The translations under genes were made by a program, and so were the position numbers. From positions 558,001-622,000 of the forward strand of contig JBBAEN010000001.1 in the NCBI GenBank assembly GCA_041655955.1: a stretch of DNA of 64,000 nucleotides, written 5' to 3'. Shown here piece by piece: positions 1 to 8,511 of this stretch; the stretch's first letter is position 1, and every line of letters starts with the position of its first letter. The notes beneath the pieces were generated by a model. That model saw only the letters and a program-made list of their open reading frames with translations, searched no databases and was not told the origin of the DNA. This DNA comes from Micavibrio_A sp041655955 (GTDB lineage: Bacteria; Pseudomonadota; Alphaproteobacteria; Micavibrionales; Micavibrionaceae).

Positions 1-2
1 CC

Positions 3-104
3 GCCCTGATGCCGGACAAGGGCGAAGTGCCAAAGCCCGCCATCGTCGAAGCAGCCGGCCAGCGCAAACAAACTGGAGAAAACTGCCCGTCTGTGCCATT
101 ATAA
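3..104 (+). CDS. Possible 3' end of a truncated gene
   Basis: An open frame runs in from the left edge and stops at a TAA at 102-104, giving about 33 residues rich in Lys, Pro and Glu and ending SVPL. Nothing in it is recognisable as a family. It is in the same direction as the following genes and could be the tail of a gene that begins outside the window, or a chance open frame. Low confidence. Confidence 0.2.
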   Translation, partial: ALMPDKGEVPKPAIVEAAGQRKQTGENCPSVPL

Positions 105-195
105 GGCAAGCGGGATAGCGGCGCGGAACGGCCCGCCGGGGCGAATGAAGGGAACCGCCCGCTTTCATCCCCCCTTCTTTGGAAAAGGAATAACG

Positions 196-735
196 ATGAG
201 ATTTTTAAGCCTCCTCCTGCTCTCGCTCACACTCTCCTTTTCCGCGCAGGCGCAAACGCCCGTTTCAAAAGAAACCGCCAACAGCTATTTTGACAATTGC
301 GCCGCCCAGCCCGCGGGCGAAAGCCTGAGCGCGGACTCCCAGAACATGCTCTGCGCCTGCACCGCCGCGCGGCTGACGCAGTTTTTCACGGTGGAGGACA
401 TGCAGGCCATGGCCGATCCGAACCGCCCCGAAGCGCGCCTTGCGGTCAATAAGATGCTGGTCGAAATTTACGCCCCCTGCATGGAGGCCCCGACGCGCGA
501 CTTCCATTATAATGCCTGTATCACCAATCCCGACACGGCGCGCTATGGCGACCCGCAAAGAATTTGCCCCTGTATGGCCGACGCCGTTGCGGGCCATATG
601 CGCAATAACGGCCCCGCCGTGTTCCGCGATATCTTGACCCGCAACCCTACCATCGTCGATCCGATGGCGGCGCTTGTGGACGATCCCGGATTCAAGCAAT
701 TCGCCCAGTCGAAACTGCTTGCGTGCGTCCGCTAA
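196..735 (+). CDS. Secreted Cys-rich protein, unknown function
   Basis: A 179-residue protein of unknown function. The ATG at 196 is preferred over the in-frame ATG at 145 because GGAAAAGGAA lies just upstream and the protein then starts with a clean signal peptide (residues 1-19, cleavage after AQA). The mature part has eight cysteines, including two CxC pairs (LCAC and ICPC), which suggests disulfides or metal binding in the periplasm. The two CxC-containing halves look like a loose internal duplication. The gene ends 18 bases before the DMT transporter on the same strand, so they may be co-transcribed. I do not recognise the family. Confidence 0.75.
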   Translation: MRFLSLLLLSLTLSFSAQAQTPVSKETANSYFDNCAAQPAGESLSADSQNMLCACTAARLTQFFTVEDMQAMADPNRPEARLAVNKMLVEIYAPCMEAPTRDFHYNACITNPDTARYGDPQRICPCMADAVAGHMRNNGPAVFRDILTRNPTIVDPMAALVDDPGFKQFAQSKLLACVR

Positions 736-753
736 ACCGCTACAACTCCCGCC

Positions 754-1737
754 ATGAAACTTGCCCAGAACAAAACAGCCTTCGGCATGGCGCTGGCCGC
801 CGTAGGATTCAGCCTTTATTCCATAGGCGACGTCTTTATCAAGCTCGGCGCGGAACATTATCCGCCCGAAAAAGTCGCGCTTTTCATCAATTTGTTTTTC
901 CTGCCAATCCTCCTCATCCTGTCGAACAGGGTCGGCGGGCTGAAGGCGACGCTTAAGACAAAACACCTCAAACTCCATATCCTGCGCGGGCTTTTCGGCG
1001 CGGCCGTGTTTTTCTGCATGACGACGGGATTCGTCAAGCTCGGCATGGCCATGTCCTACACGCTTATTTTCGCGGGGCCGTTCATCATGTCCGTCCTGTC
1101 CATCTATTTCCTCGGCGAGAAAATCGGCATCCACCGCTGGGCGTCGATCATAACGGGATTCATCGGCGTCCTCGTCGTCCTGCGCCCCGGCGTCGTGCCG
1201 CTCGAACCTGCCGCCCTCGCCATCATCCTTGCGGCCTTTTGCTTCGCCGGCTCCAACATCATCATCCGCAGGATCGGCGAGGGCGAACCGCTGCTTGCCT
1301 TCTCGCTCTTTACCTGCCTGACCTCGACCATCGTTTTCGGCACGGTTACACTGTGGAAGGGCGACCTTTCCCTGCCGTCAACAGACCATCTCTGGTTCTT
1401 CGCGGCGACCGCACTTTTCCACGTTTTCGCCAATTTTTCCGTATCCCGCGCCTTCCAGACCACCGATACCTCTCTTGCGGCGCCGTTCCATTACGTCCAG
1501 CTTTTATGGGGGCTGGCTTTCGGCTATCTTCTTTTCGGACAGGGGATTGATGTCTGGACAGGGCTGGGCGGGGCCATTATTGTGGGTTCCGGCATCTATA
1601 TGATCCACCGCGAACATGTCCGCAGCCGCTCCCTGACGACGGGCATCGTGGCCCATGGCGGCGCGGTGGACGATACGGGCCTGAATGTCGAAGCGGTCAT
1701 CGCCGAAGACGAAAATATAATGGAAGTATTGAAATGA
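754..1737 (+). CDS. EamA/DMT-family transporter
   Basis: A 327-residue inner-membrane protein with about ten hydrophobic segments, arranged as two tandem EamA-type halves (roughly residues 10-145 and 155-290). The first half carries the typical internal pattern of a predicted drug/metabolite exporter (SYTLIFAGPFIMSVLSIYFL region). The hydrophilic C-terminal tail of about 40 residues (after the last helix) is longer than usual. Substrate cannot be told from sequence; members export amino acids, nucleotides or other small metabolites. The stop overlaps the gatB start (ATGA at 1734-1737), pointing to translational coupling. No strong ribosome site precedes the ATG. Confidence 0.85.
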   Translation: MKLAQNKTAFGMALAAVGFSLYSIGDVFIKLGAEHYPPEKVALFINLFFLPILLILSNRVGGLKATLKTKHLKLHILRGLFGAAVFFCMTTGFVKLGMAMSYTLIFAGPFIMSVLSIYFLGEKIGIHRWASIITGFIGVLVVLRPGVVPLEPAALAIILAAFCFAGSNIIIRRIGEGEPLLAFSLFTCLTSTIVFGTVTLWKGDLSLPSTDHLWFFAATALFHVFANFSVSRAFQTTDTSLAAPFHYVQLLWGLAFGYLLFGQGIDVWTGLGGAIIVGSGIYMIHREHVRSRSLTTGIVAHGGAVDDTGLNVEAVIAEDENIMEVLK

Positions 1738-3188
1738 CATATCTGCTCAAAGGCGCAACAGGCGAATGGGAAGTCGTGATCGGCATGGAAGTCCATGCGC
1801 AGGTTACGGCCAATTCAAAACTCTTTTCCGGCGCCGCTACCGCTTTCGGCGCGGAGCCGAATTCGCAAGTATCCATGGTCGATGCCGCGATGCCCGGCAT
1901 GCTTCCCGTCCTTAACGCCTATTGCGTCGAACAGGCGGTGCGCACGGGGCTGGGGCTGAACGCCGCCATCAACACTTATTCGGTGTTCGAGCGCAAGAAT
2001 TATTTCTATCCCGACCTGCCGCAAGGCTACCAGATCTCGCAATTCCTGCACCCGATAGTCGGCAAGGGCGCCGTCGAAATCGATCTCGCCGACGGCAGCA
2101 CGAAAGAAATCGGCGTCACGCGCCTGCATCTCGAACAGGATGCCGGAAAATCTCTGCATGACCAGCACCCGTCCAAATCCTATGTCGATCTGAACCGTTC
2201 GGGCTGCGCCTTGATGGAGATCGTGTCGGAGCCGGATATTCGCGGCCCCGAAGAAGCCGCCGCCTATCTGTCCAAGCTGCGCATGATCCTGCGCTATCTC
2301 GGCACATGCGACGGGAATATGGAGGAAGGATCGATGCGCGCCGACGTCAACGTGTCGGTGCGTAAATCGGGCGCGGAACTCGGCACGCGCTGCGAGATTA
2401 AAAACGTCAACTCGGTGAAAGCCGTCCAGCAGGCGATTGAGTACGAAGCCCGCCGCCAGATTGAAATCATCGAAGATGGCGGCGCCATCAAACAGGAAAC
2501 CCGCCTGTGGGATCCGGTCAAGATGGAAACCCGTTCCATGCGCTCCAAGGAAGAAGCGCATGATTACCGCTATTTCCCAGACCCCGATCTTTTGCCGCTG
2601 GAGCTGGACGGCGCATGGATCGAGGAAATCCGCAAGACGTTGCCGGAACTGCCCGACCAGAAAAAGCACCGTTTCATGAAGGATTACGGCCTGCCGCTTT
2701 ATGACGCGACGGTTCTGATCGCCGAAAAAACCCGCGCGGATTATTACGAGAGCGCCGCGAACGATTCCGATCCGAAACTCGCCGCCAACTGGATTTTGAA
2801 CGAGCTTCTCGGCCTGCTCAACAAGGACGGGAAAGACATCACCGAAAGCCCCGTGGCGGCGAAACAGGTCGGCGGACTCGTCGCCCTTATCAAGGACAAC
2901 ACGATTTCCGGCAAAATCGCCAAGGACGTGTTCGCCGAAATGTACGCAAGCGGCAAGGACGCCGCCGCCATCGTCGAGGAAAAGGGCCTCCGGCAAATCA
3001 CCGATACCGGCGCGATTGAATCCATCATCGACGCCATCATCGCCGCGAACCCCGACAATGTCGCTTCCTATCGCGGCGGCAAGGACAAGCTGTTCGGCTT
3101 TTTTGTCGGACAGGTCATGAAGGAAACGGGCGGCAAGGCAAACCCCGCCATCATCAACGATCTGCTGAAGAAAAAACTCGACGGATAG
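1734..3188 (+). CDS. gatB: Asp/Glu-tRNA amidotransferase subunit B
   Basis: A full-length GatB of 484 residues, the tRNA-binding kinase-like subunit of the GatCAB complex that turns Glu-tRNA(Gln) and Asp-tRNA(Asn) into the amidated forms. The N-terminus shows the family signature WEVVIGMEVHAQV, followed by the cradle domain (VDLNRSGCALMEIVSEPD, ANVSV-type motif as ADVNVSVRK) and the C-terminal YqeY-like helical tail (residues about 335-484, ending with QVMKETGGKANP). gatA and gatC are not next to it in the window. It starts inside the transporter stop codon. Its presence implies that this organism uses indirect tRNA amidation for at least one of Gln or Asn. Confidence 0.97.
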   Translation: MTYLLKGATGEWEVVIGMEVHAQVTANSKLFSGAATAFGAEPNSQVSMVDAAMPGMLPVLNAYCVEQAVRTGLGLNAAINTYSVFERKNYFYPDLPQGYQISQFLHPIVGKGAVEIDLADGSTKEIGVTRLHLEQDAGKSLHDQHPSKSYVDLNRSGCALMEIVSEPDIRGPEEAAAYLSKLRMILRYLGTCDGNMEEGSMRADVNVSVRKSGAELGTRCEIKNVNSVKAVQQAIEYEARRQIEIIEDGGAIKQETRLWDPVKMETRSMRSKEEAHDYRYFPDPDLLPLELDGAWIEEIRKTLPELPDQKKHRFMKDYGLPLYDATVLIAEKTRADYYESAANDSDPKLAANWILNELLGLLNKDGKDITESPVAAKQVGGLVALIKDNTISGKIAKDVFAEMYASGKDAAAIVEEKGLRQITDTGAIESIIDAIIAANPDNVASYRGGKDKLFGFFVGQVMKETGGKANPAIINDLLKKKLDG

Positions 3189-3217
3189 ATCCTCCAGACC
3201 GGACGGTGGAAAAGGCC

Positions 3218-4138
3218 ATGGAAAAAGAAACGCAGGCAAAGGCAAAGACTAAAACCATACCGACAACTCTCAATATGGCCCTTGCCGCCGCGATAAGCCT
3301 GACGCTTTTATTGCAGCTTTTCTTCCTCCCGTTCCTGACGGACAATATCTGGATCATGCTGGCGGTCGTTATCATCCTGATCCCGCTCAACACGCCCTAT
3401 TGGAGCCTTATCCACGAGGCGATCCATGGCAACCTCCACCCGAACCGCAAAGCCAACCAGACGATCGCACGGGCGATGGCGATCCTGTTCGGCGCGGGCT
3501 ATCCCGTTTTGCGCTTCGGCCATTTGATGCACCATCAATATAACCGCGAATGGGAATCGGAATATTACGACGCACAGGAGCAGCCGCGCTGGCGCGCCGC
3601 CCTTACCCATTATTTCAAAATGCTGGGCGGGCTTTACCTTATCGAAGTGGCGGCCTCCTTCGCCCTTTCGCTTTCGCCGAGCAAGATCGTGGCAAAAGCC
3701 GAACCCTATCTGTTCGAGGACGAACGCCACAGGCAGGCCATCAAAACGGCGCTCCTCAAGCCTGAAAATATGCGCATGCTCCGCATGGATTGCGCCGCCA
3801 TCCTCGTCCTTTACGGCCTGTCCTTTTATCTCTACGGCGCGCACTGGTTCATCCCGCTGGCCGCCATCGCGGGCCGCGCTTTTATCATATCGCTGATGGA
3901 CAACGCCTATCATTACGACACGCCGCCCGATAATTCCATCGTGGCGCACGAGCTGTCCCTGCCCGGCCCTTTGGAAAAATTCATCCTCTATTTCAACCAT
4001 CACCGCACGCACCACAACCATGTCACCCTGCCGTGGAGCGAATTGAAAAAGGCCCATCAACAGGACGGCGAAGGCTATTCGCTGGGGCTTGGAAAGGCGC
4101 TGGCGGCGCAGTTCAAAGGCCCGCTTGAAAAACCGTAA
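3218..4138 (+). CDS. Membrane fatty-acid desaturase
   Basis: A 306-residue di-iron desaturase of the membrane FA_desaturase family. Three histidine clusters are visible: HEAIHGNLH at about residues 66-74, HLMHHQY at about 102-108, and HHRTHHNH near 270. These ligands bind the two irons that insert a double bond into an acyl chain or related lipid. Hydrophobic segments lie before the first box and between the second and third. I chose the ATG at 3218; a GTG at 3206 is in frame but lacks a ribosome site. The exact substrate is not determined. The end overlaps the next gene by 14 bases. Confidence 0.85.
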   Translation: MEKETQAKAKTKTIPTTLNMALAAAISLTLLLQLFFLPFLTDNIWIMLAVVIILIPLNTPYWSLIHEAIHGNLHPNRKANQTIARAMAILFGAGYPVLRFGHLMHHQYNREWESEYYDAQEQPRWRAALTHYFKMLGGLYLIEVAASFALSLSPSKIVAKAEPYLFEDERHRQAIKTALLKPENMRMLRMDCAAILVLYGLSFYLYGAHWFIPLAAIAGRAFIISLMDNAYHYDTPPDNSIVAHELSLPGPLEKFILYFNHHRTHHNHVTLPWSELKKAHQQDGEGYSLGLGKALAAQFKGPLEKP

Positions 4139-4859
4139 GCCGGATCGGCCTTTCCCCCTTCAGGAAAAAGCGCGGCAAGAAGCCCCGTTCACCATCCTGC
4201 CCTGCGGCCCTTTTGCCGTGCTGCGCGACGATCTTATCGCGGGCGGCACAAAGCGGCGCGGGCTGGACATTCTTTTAAAAGACATCCGCCCCGCCGAAAT
4301 TTTTTATGCGGGGACAATCATGGGACATGGCGCGCTTGCCCTCGCCCATGCCTGCGCGGATAACGGTAAGCAGGCGCATATCTATCTTTGCGGCGATAAG
4401 GCCCATCCCATGATGGAAAAGCTCGACGCAGCCGGAGCGGTCTTATATCTCCAGCCGCCCATGCAAACCGCCGATCTTTTCGCCCTTGCCCAAAAGGACG
4501 CAGGACAGTGCGCCGGAACCGCCGCCGCCCTGCCGCCCGGCTTCACCATGCCGGAATTTGAAGAGGCTCTTATCAAGGCGTGCGGCGTTCTGGATCTTGC
4601 GCCCTATCCCGAAATCTGGACATGCGCGGTCACGGGAACCCTGACGCGCGCCCTGAAACGCGCCTTTCCCGATGCCATATTTAAAACCGTTTCCACCGTC
4701 AAATCCAGCGCGGGCGATTATTGCGCGCCGGAAAAATATCACCGCCCCGCAACCGATCCGCCGCCCTTTCCGTCCTGCCCCCATACGGATGCGAAGGTCT
4801 GGCAATTCGCGCGGCGCTACGCGGCGGACGGGGCGCTTCTCTGGAACATTGCGGGCTAA
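4125..4859 (+). CDS. PLP-dependent fold-type II-like protein
   Basis: A 244-residue protein resembling the ACC deaminase/D-cysteine desulfhydrase group of PLP enzymes. The stretch RDDLIAGGTKRRGLDILL matches the RDDL...GGNKxRKLEFLL segment of that group, with the Lys of GGTKRR as the expected PLP Schiff-base residue, followed by a Rossmann-like helix-strand unit ending HIYLCG. It is shorter than the usual 330 residues, and I cannot see the standard Gly-rich PLP phosphate loop clearly, so catalysis is uncertain. The TTG at 4125 has AAAGG at suitable distance and overlaps the desaturase gene; a TTG at 4089 is an alternative. Function is unknown. Confidence 0.65.
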   Translation: MKNRKPDRPFPLQEKARQEAPFTILPCGPFAVLRDDLIAGGTKRRGLDILLKDIRPAEIFYAGTIMGHGALALAHACADNGKQAHIYLCGDKAHPMMEKLDAAGAVLYLQPPMQTADLFALAQKDAGQCAGTAAALPPGFTMPEFEEALIKACGVLDLAPYPEIWTCAVTGTLTRALKRAFPDAIFKTVSTVKSSAGDYCAPEKYHRPATDPPPFPSCPHTDAKVWQFARRYAADGALLWNIAG

Positions 4860-4981
4860 CGCGCAAAACAGGCGGACGGGCAATCCCGCGATCCCGTTCT
4901 TGCCGCCGCCTTTACCGTTCCCCCTTGCCGTTCCCCCCTTGCGCCTTGCGGGGCCGCGCAAGCCGTACTATCCTAATCCCC

Positions 4982-5587
4982 ATGAAAACCGCACCCAAAG
5001 GCCACAAGGCCCCGCTCCTATTTACGCAATCAAGCCGCGACCGCGTCCTTATCGCCATCAGCTGGGACGAACGGCAGGACAAGGCAAGCGCCCTTCAGCG
5101 CCTGACCGGAAGCCATACGCAGCATGACCTCGATCTCTCCTGCTTCGTCTATGATTCAAACGGCGCGTATATTGATTTCGTCGGCGCGATGGCACAGGAC
5201 GCCGTCGATGAAACGGGCGCGATCTATCATTCCGGCGACGACGCGACGGGCGAAGGGCTGGGCGACGACGAAAGCATTTCCTGCGAGCTTGCCGGCCTCC
5301 CGCGCAGCACCACCGACATCCTGTTCGTTTGCGAGATCCGTTCCGGCCACCTGTTCGGCGACATTGCCGATCCGCGCATGCGCATCGCCGACGGCATGAC
5401 GGACACGAACCTTCTGGAAATTTTCATGAACGGGGCCGATGGCGCGGACAAACCCGCTTGCATCCTCGCCCGCATCACCCGCGATAACCGCTCGCCCACG
5501 GGATGGAGCTACCATGCCATCAATGATTACCCGCCCATTGACGACGTTTCCGATTGGGGCGGTTATCTCACGCGCTACCTGAAATAA
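4982..5587 (+). CDS. TerD-domain stress protein
   Basis: A 201-residue protein built of one TerD domain. It shows the DLDLS strand followed by a Ca2+-binding type acidic loop, GDDATGEGLGDDES, and the later FVCEIRSG-like strand. TerD-domain proteins are calcium-binding proteins linked to tellurite, phage and other envelope stress responses. The ATG at 4982 was chosen because the conserved domain begins shortly after it; a longer open frame upstream lacks similarity. No other ter genes (terB, terC, terE) are adjacent, so this is an orphan member. Confidence 0.85.
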   Translation: MKTAPKGHKAPLLFTQSSRDRVLIAISWDERQDKASALQRLTGSHTQHDLDLSCFVYDSNGAYIDFVGAMAQDAVDETGAIYHSGDDATGEGLGDDESISCELAGLPRSTTDILFVCEIRSGHLFGDIADPRMRIADGMTDTNLLEIFMNGADGADKPACILARITRDNRSPTGWSYHAINDYPPIDDVSDWGGYLTRYLK

Positions 5588-5602
5588 AACAGGGGGTAAT
5601 GA

Positions 5603-5848
5603 TTATGGGCGATAGTGGCGCTGGGCAATATCATTGATCCCGCCCGCCAAATCCTTCAATGAACGCCAGCCGAAATTCAACACGACGCCAAACCCTTTAT
5701 AAAAAGGCGCCGCCTGCTCCGTAACAGAATTGGTACGCAGCAATCTTTCGCCATATTCGCCGGCATAGCCATACAGATCGACCGCCGCCACGCCCATAAA
5801 GACAGCGCCCAGCGCGCGCCGCTTCCATAGTGTTTTCTTTTTACTCAT
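5603..5848 (-). CDS. Small membrane protein, unknown
   Basis: An 81-residue protein with a basic start (MSKKKTLWKRR) and a hydrophobic segment at about residues 12-28, so probably one membrane helix with the N-terminus inside. The ATG at 5848 is preceded by GGGGAAAG, a good ribosome site. It converges on the TerD gene with only 15 bases between the stops. I do not recognise a family. Confidence 0.6.
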   Translation of the reverse strand: MSKKKTLWKRRALGAVFMGVAAVDLYGYAGEYGERLLRTNSVTEQAAPFYKGFGVVLNFGWRSLKDLAGGINDIAQRHYRP

Positions 5849-5969
5849 TGTACTTTCCCCGCATAATAATCCACCGGGATTAAAAGCAGGATATTAAATT
5901 ATGTCAACACAAATAAGCCGATAGTTTTAGTTGATTTAAACCCCCATCACTGATACTTCAAACACATAT

Positions 5970-6060
5970 GGAGACGTGGCCGAGAGGCTGAAGGCAACGG
6001 TTTGCTAAATCGTCATACGGTTATCCCGTATCGAGGGTTCGAATCCCTCCGTCTCCGCCA
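5970..6060 (+). tRNA. tRNA-Ser (anticodon GCT)
   Basis: A 91-base class II tRNA with encoded CCA end. The acceptor stem GGAGACG (5970-5976) pairs with CGTCTCC (6050-6056). The anticodon loop TTGCTAA gives GCT, reading AGC/AGU. A long variable arm (TACGGTTATCCCGTA) and the T arm GAGGGTTCGAATCCCTC are present. It stands alone, with no adjacent integrase or visible repeat of its 3' end. Confidence 0.97.
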
Positions 6061-6319
6061 TTATCTTGAATTCCAATATGTTAGCATCTGTTTTGGTCGG
6101 TGGGGCGCACCAGTGAGGCATTCGCCATGCGTAACCCTGCCTATTTGAGCCTGTCATGCCACAATATCTATTATTTCCGCTCCCCTATTCCGCCGGGCCT
6201 CCATCCCTAAGGCCGGAAAGCGGATATAAGATTGTACCTCGAAACACGCTTTCCCGATGAAGCGTTGCGGCTGATGCGCAATCTTTGACTTTCCAGACTT
6301 TTTCTATAATAAGTCTTAT

Positions 6320-6571
6320 ATGCTGAAAGATTTTTTCAATCGCCCTGCTGACCCATCCCGCGATAAAGACGATCACCCGTATTTATCAAGAGGAGACGTA
6401 TTGGCCATTGCAGGCTATACAGCCATTATCATCGGCGGCGCATTTGCAGCTGTTGAGGTAGCTGTTGAAATTGTTGATTACCTTCGGCCCGAAGCTCATT
6501 CCGTCGTAGAACCGGTGACGACCGGGGCAGTGCAATATCCTCAATCTTTTGTTCAGAAAAAACTTGGCTAG
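6320..6571 (+). CDS. Small membrane protein, unknown
   Basis: An 83-residue open frame with a polar, charged start and one hydrophobic helix at about residues 28-50 (VLAIAGYTAIIIGGAFAAVE). Ribosome site is weak, and the surrounding DNA is more AT-rich than the average of the window. It stands alone between the tRNA and the convergent IMPase-like gene. It could be a real orphan membrane protein; family unknown. Confidence 0.45.
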   Translation: MLKDFFNRPADPSRDKDDHPYLSRGDVLAIAGYTAIIIGGAFAAVEVAVEIVDYLRPEAHSVVEPVTTGAVQYPQSFVQKKLG

Positions 6572-6742
6572 TTATATCTTCTTTTTTGCGGAGAACTCGC
6601 CCCACGCCAATCGCATAAACCGGGACAGGCCGGCGCGGCGCACGCTTGCGGAACTTTACGCAAGGCATCTTCAAATTTACGCAAATGAATATGGCGAATC
6701 CATAAGCCAGGCCGGCGTGCCGGAAAATACCGGCCTGCGCGT

Positions 6743-7537
6743 CTAAAGCATTAACGCAAGCGCCGCGGCCTGTTTTTGTCTGGGGGCGGCGAGCAATTCC
6801 GTACTGCGTAGCGTCGCCTTGTTGCCGGAGAAGTCGGTGGCGACTCCCCCCGCCTCCTCGACGATGAGGGTGCAGGCGGCGATATCGTGCGGCTCCAGCC
6901 CGCGCGAGAGGCAGACAATATCGCGCCCGGCGACGAGGTTGAGAATATCGAGCGCGGTCGATCCGGATTTGCGCATCCCCGACATGGACGGCAAAAGCCT
7001 TTCGATAAGCCTGAAGTCGTCCGCACTTGAAAGCGGCAATTCGCATTCAAGCTGGCTGCCCGATAATTGTTCAGCGTCGCTCTTTGCCAGATCGATTTTC
7101 TTGCCGTTCAGGTAAGCGCCGCCGCCCTTGCTGGCGGTCACGACATTGCCGCGCACGGGGTCGGCGATGACTGCCGCCTTGACGGCGCCATCTTCGACAT
7201 AGGCGGCGCAAACGGCGAAATAATCGCGCAGCGCCGCAAAGTTGCTCGTTCCGTCCAGCGGATCGACAAGGAAAAATTTATCCTGCGCGAGATCGCCGCC
7301 GCACTCTTCGCCGACAAAGGCGATCGAAGGCCAGCTGATGGAAAGCGCCGCCTTGATGACACGCTCCGCAGCCTGATCCGTTTGCGTCACGAAATCGGGC
7401 AGGCCGTTTTTTTGTGCCTTGCCGCCGCGGATGACGGCCTTATCGGCGCAGGCCTTTTTGAAATCGCCCGCAATCACCCTGCAGGCTTGCGCGACGGCCC
7501 CGGCCATATCACCCGCGATTTGCGCATATTCCGTCAT
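6743..7537 (-). CDS. Inositol monophosphatase-family phosphatase
   Basis: A 264-residue member of the IMPase/FBPase superfamily of metal-dependent phosphatases. The metal site is visible as GEE (76-78), DPLDGT (92-97) and HDIAAC (217-222), the last replacing the usual WDxAAG but keeping the Asp. Known members act on inositol phosphate, 3'-phosphoadenosine phosphate or sugar phosphates. It is the last gene of a three-gene set with a nucleoside hydrolase (4-base overlap) and a phosphoribosyltransferase, so a nucleotide- or phosphoribosyl-derived substrate is a reasonable inference, but unproven. Confidence 0.85.
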   Translation of the reverse strand: MTEYAQIAGDMAGAVAQACRVIAGDFKKACADKAVIRGGKAQKNGLPDFVTQTDQAAERVIKAALSISWPSIAFVGEECGGDLAQDKFFLVDPLDGTSNFAALRDYFAVCAAYVEDGAVKAAVIADPVRGNVVTASKGGGAYLNGKKIDLAKSDAEQLSGSQLECELPLSSADDFRLIERLLPSMSGMRKSGSTALDILNLVAGRDIVCLSRGLEPHDIAACTLIVEEAGGVATDFSGNKATLRSTELLAAPRQKQAAALALML

Positions 7538-8511
7538 GACAATTCCCCCATATAACGTACAAGCAATTCAATAAACCGCGCCCGATCCAGATCGCGGATA
7601 ACCGTCACCGACGGATGGTCGGGATTATTTTCGTCAATAATCGTCTGGCCCGCCGGAAGCGGCGGCGCGCCGTCCTCGATACGGATCGGCATGCGCTCTG
7701 TTTTGAAAATTTCGGGGTCGGTCAGATAGGCCATGGCGACGACGTCATGCATCGCCCGCACCGGATCGCCCGCATCGGCCATTTCGGCGGCATAGTCGAT
7801 CCGGTCTTCCGGCCCGACCGTCGAAAGAATATCCGCCGCCAGCGAAGCGGCTTTTCCGCCCTGCGCGCGGAGTTTTTGATCAACGTCATAGCGGTAAAGG
7901 ATCGTCCGCGTGACTTCGAGCGGGATCAAGAAAATCTCTTCAATCCCCGCTGCGAAAACAATCTTGGCGGCGTCGGGATCGACCGCGAAATTATATTCGG
8001 CCCAGCCCTCCGATCCCTTCACCTGAATATTGCCGAGATGCCCGTGCAGATGTTCGGGATACACGCAGCCGCCCATGATATAAAGCCGTTTCACATGGCC
8101 CGCGAAGGCCGGATTATCCTGAATGGCCTGCGCAAGATTGGTCAGCGGCCCCGTCGCAACGACGCTTTGCGGAATGGCGAGCGTTGCAAGAAATTCTGCC
8201 CCGCTCTTTGCTTCTTCCCTTTTTTCCGGCGCCGGCAGGTTCGCGCCCGCCATGCCGCATTCGCCGAACACGTCCGGCAATGGCTGCGACAATCTTTTAA
8301 GCGGCTGCGGCGCGCCTTTATAAACGGGGATGGCGGAGCGGTTCGTAAATTCGAGAATCTGCAACGCATTGCGCGTGCATTTATCGACATCGACATTGCC
8401 GCCGACAATCGAAATGCTTTTGACATCGACACCGGCCCCCAGCGCGAACAGGAGTGCTATCGCATCGTCCTGTCCGGGGTCGCAATCATAATGTATTTGC
8501 AAAGCGGTCAT
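7534..8511 (-). CDS. Inosine/uridine-preferring nucleoside hydrolase
   Basis: A 325-residue IUNH-family enzyme that cuts the N-glycosidic bond of ribonucleosides to base plus ribose. The calcium site DCDPGQDD is at residues 9-16 and a second conserved Asp lies near the C-terminal third, in the N-x-D-P-type segment AEYNFAVDPDAAK. The ATG at 8511 was chosen over an upstream start because AGAGGAAAG precedes it and the conserved strand begins at once. It overlaps the upstream phosphoribosyltransferase gene by 26 bases and the downstream phosphatase gene by 4, so all three are likely one operon and translationally coupled. Confidence 0.9.
   Translation of the reverse strand: MTALQIHYDCDPGQDDAIALLFALGAGVDVKSISIVGGNVDVDKCTRNALQILEFTNRSAIPVYKGAPQPLKRLSQPLPDVFGECGMAGANLPAPEKREEAKSGAEFLATLAIPQSVVATGPLTNLAQAIQDNPAFAGHVKRLYIMGGCVYPEHLHGHLGNIQVKGSEGWAEYNFAVDPDAAKIVFAAGIEEIFLIPLEVTRTILYRYDVDQKLRAQGGKAASLAADILSTVGPEDRIDYAAEMADAGDPVRAMHDVVAMAYLTDPEIFKTERMPIRIEDGAPPLPAGQTIIDENNPDHPSVTVIRDLDRARFIELLVRYMGELS

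Noticed and set aside
1815..3245. Long minus-strand open frame opposite gatB
   Set aside because: Antisense shadow of gatB; His/Asp/Arg-rich composition typical of shadow frames.
5970..6060. tRNA-linked integration site
   Set aside because: I saw no second copy of the tRNA 3' end and no integrase nearby; xerD at 53.6 kb has housekeeping context.
6549..6746. 65-residue plus-strand frame after the small membrane protein
   Set aside because: Overlaps the previous gene's end, has no ribosome site and looks non-coding in composition.
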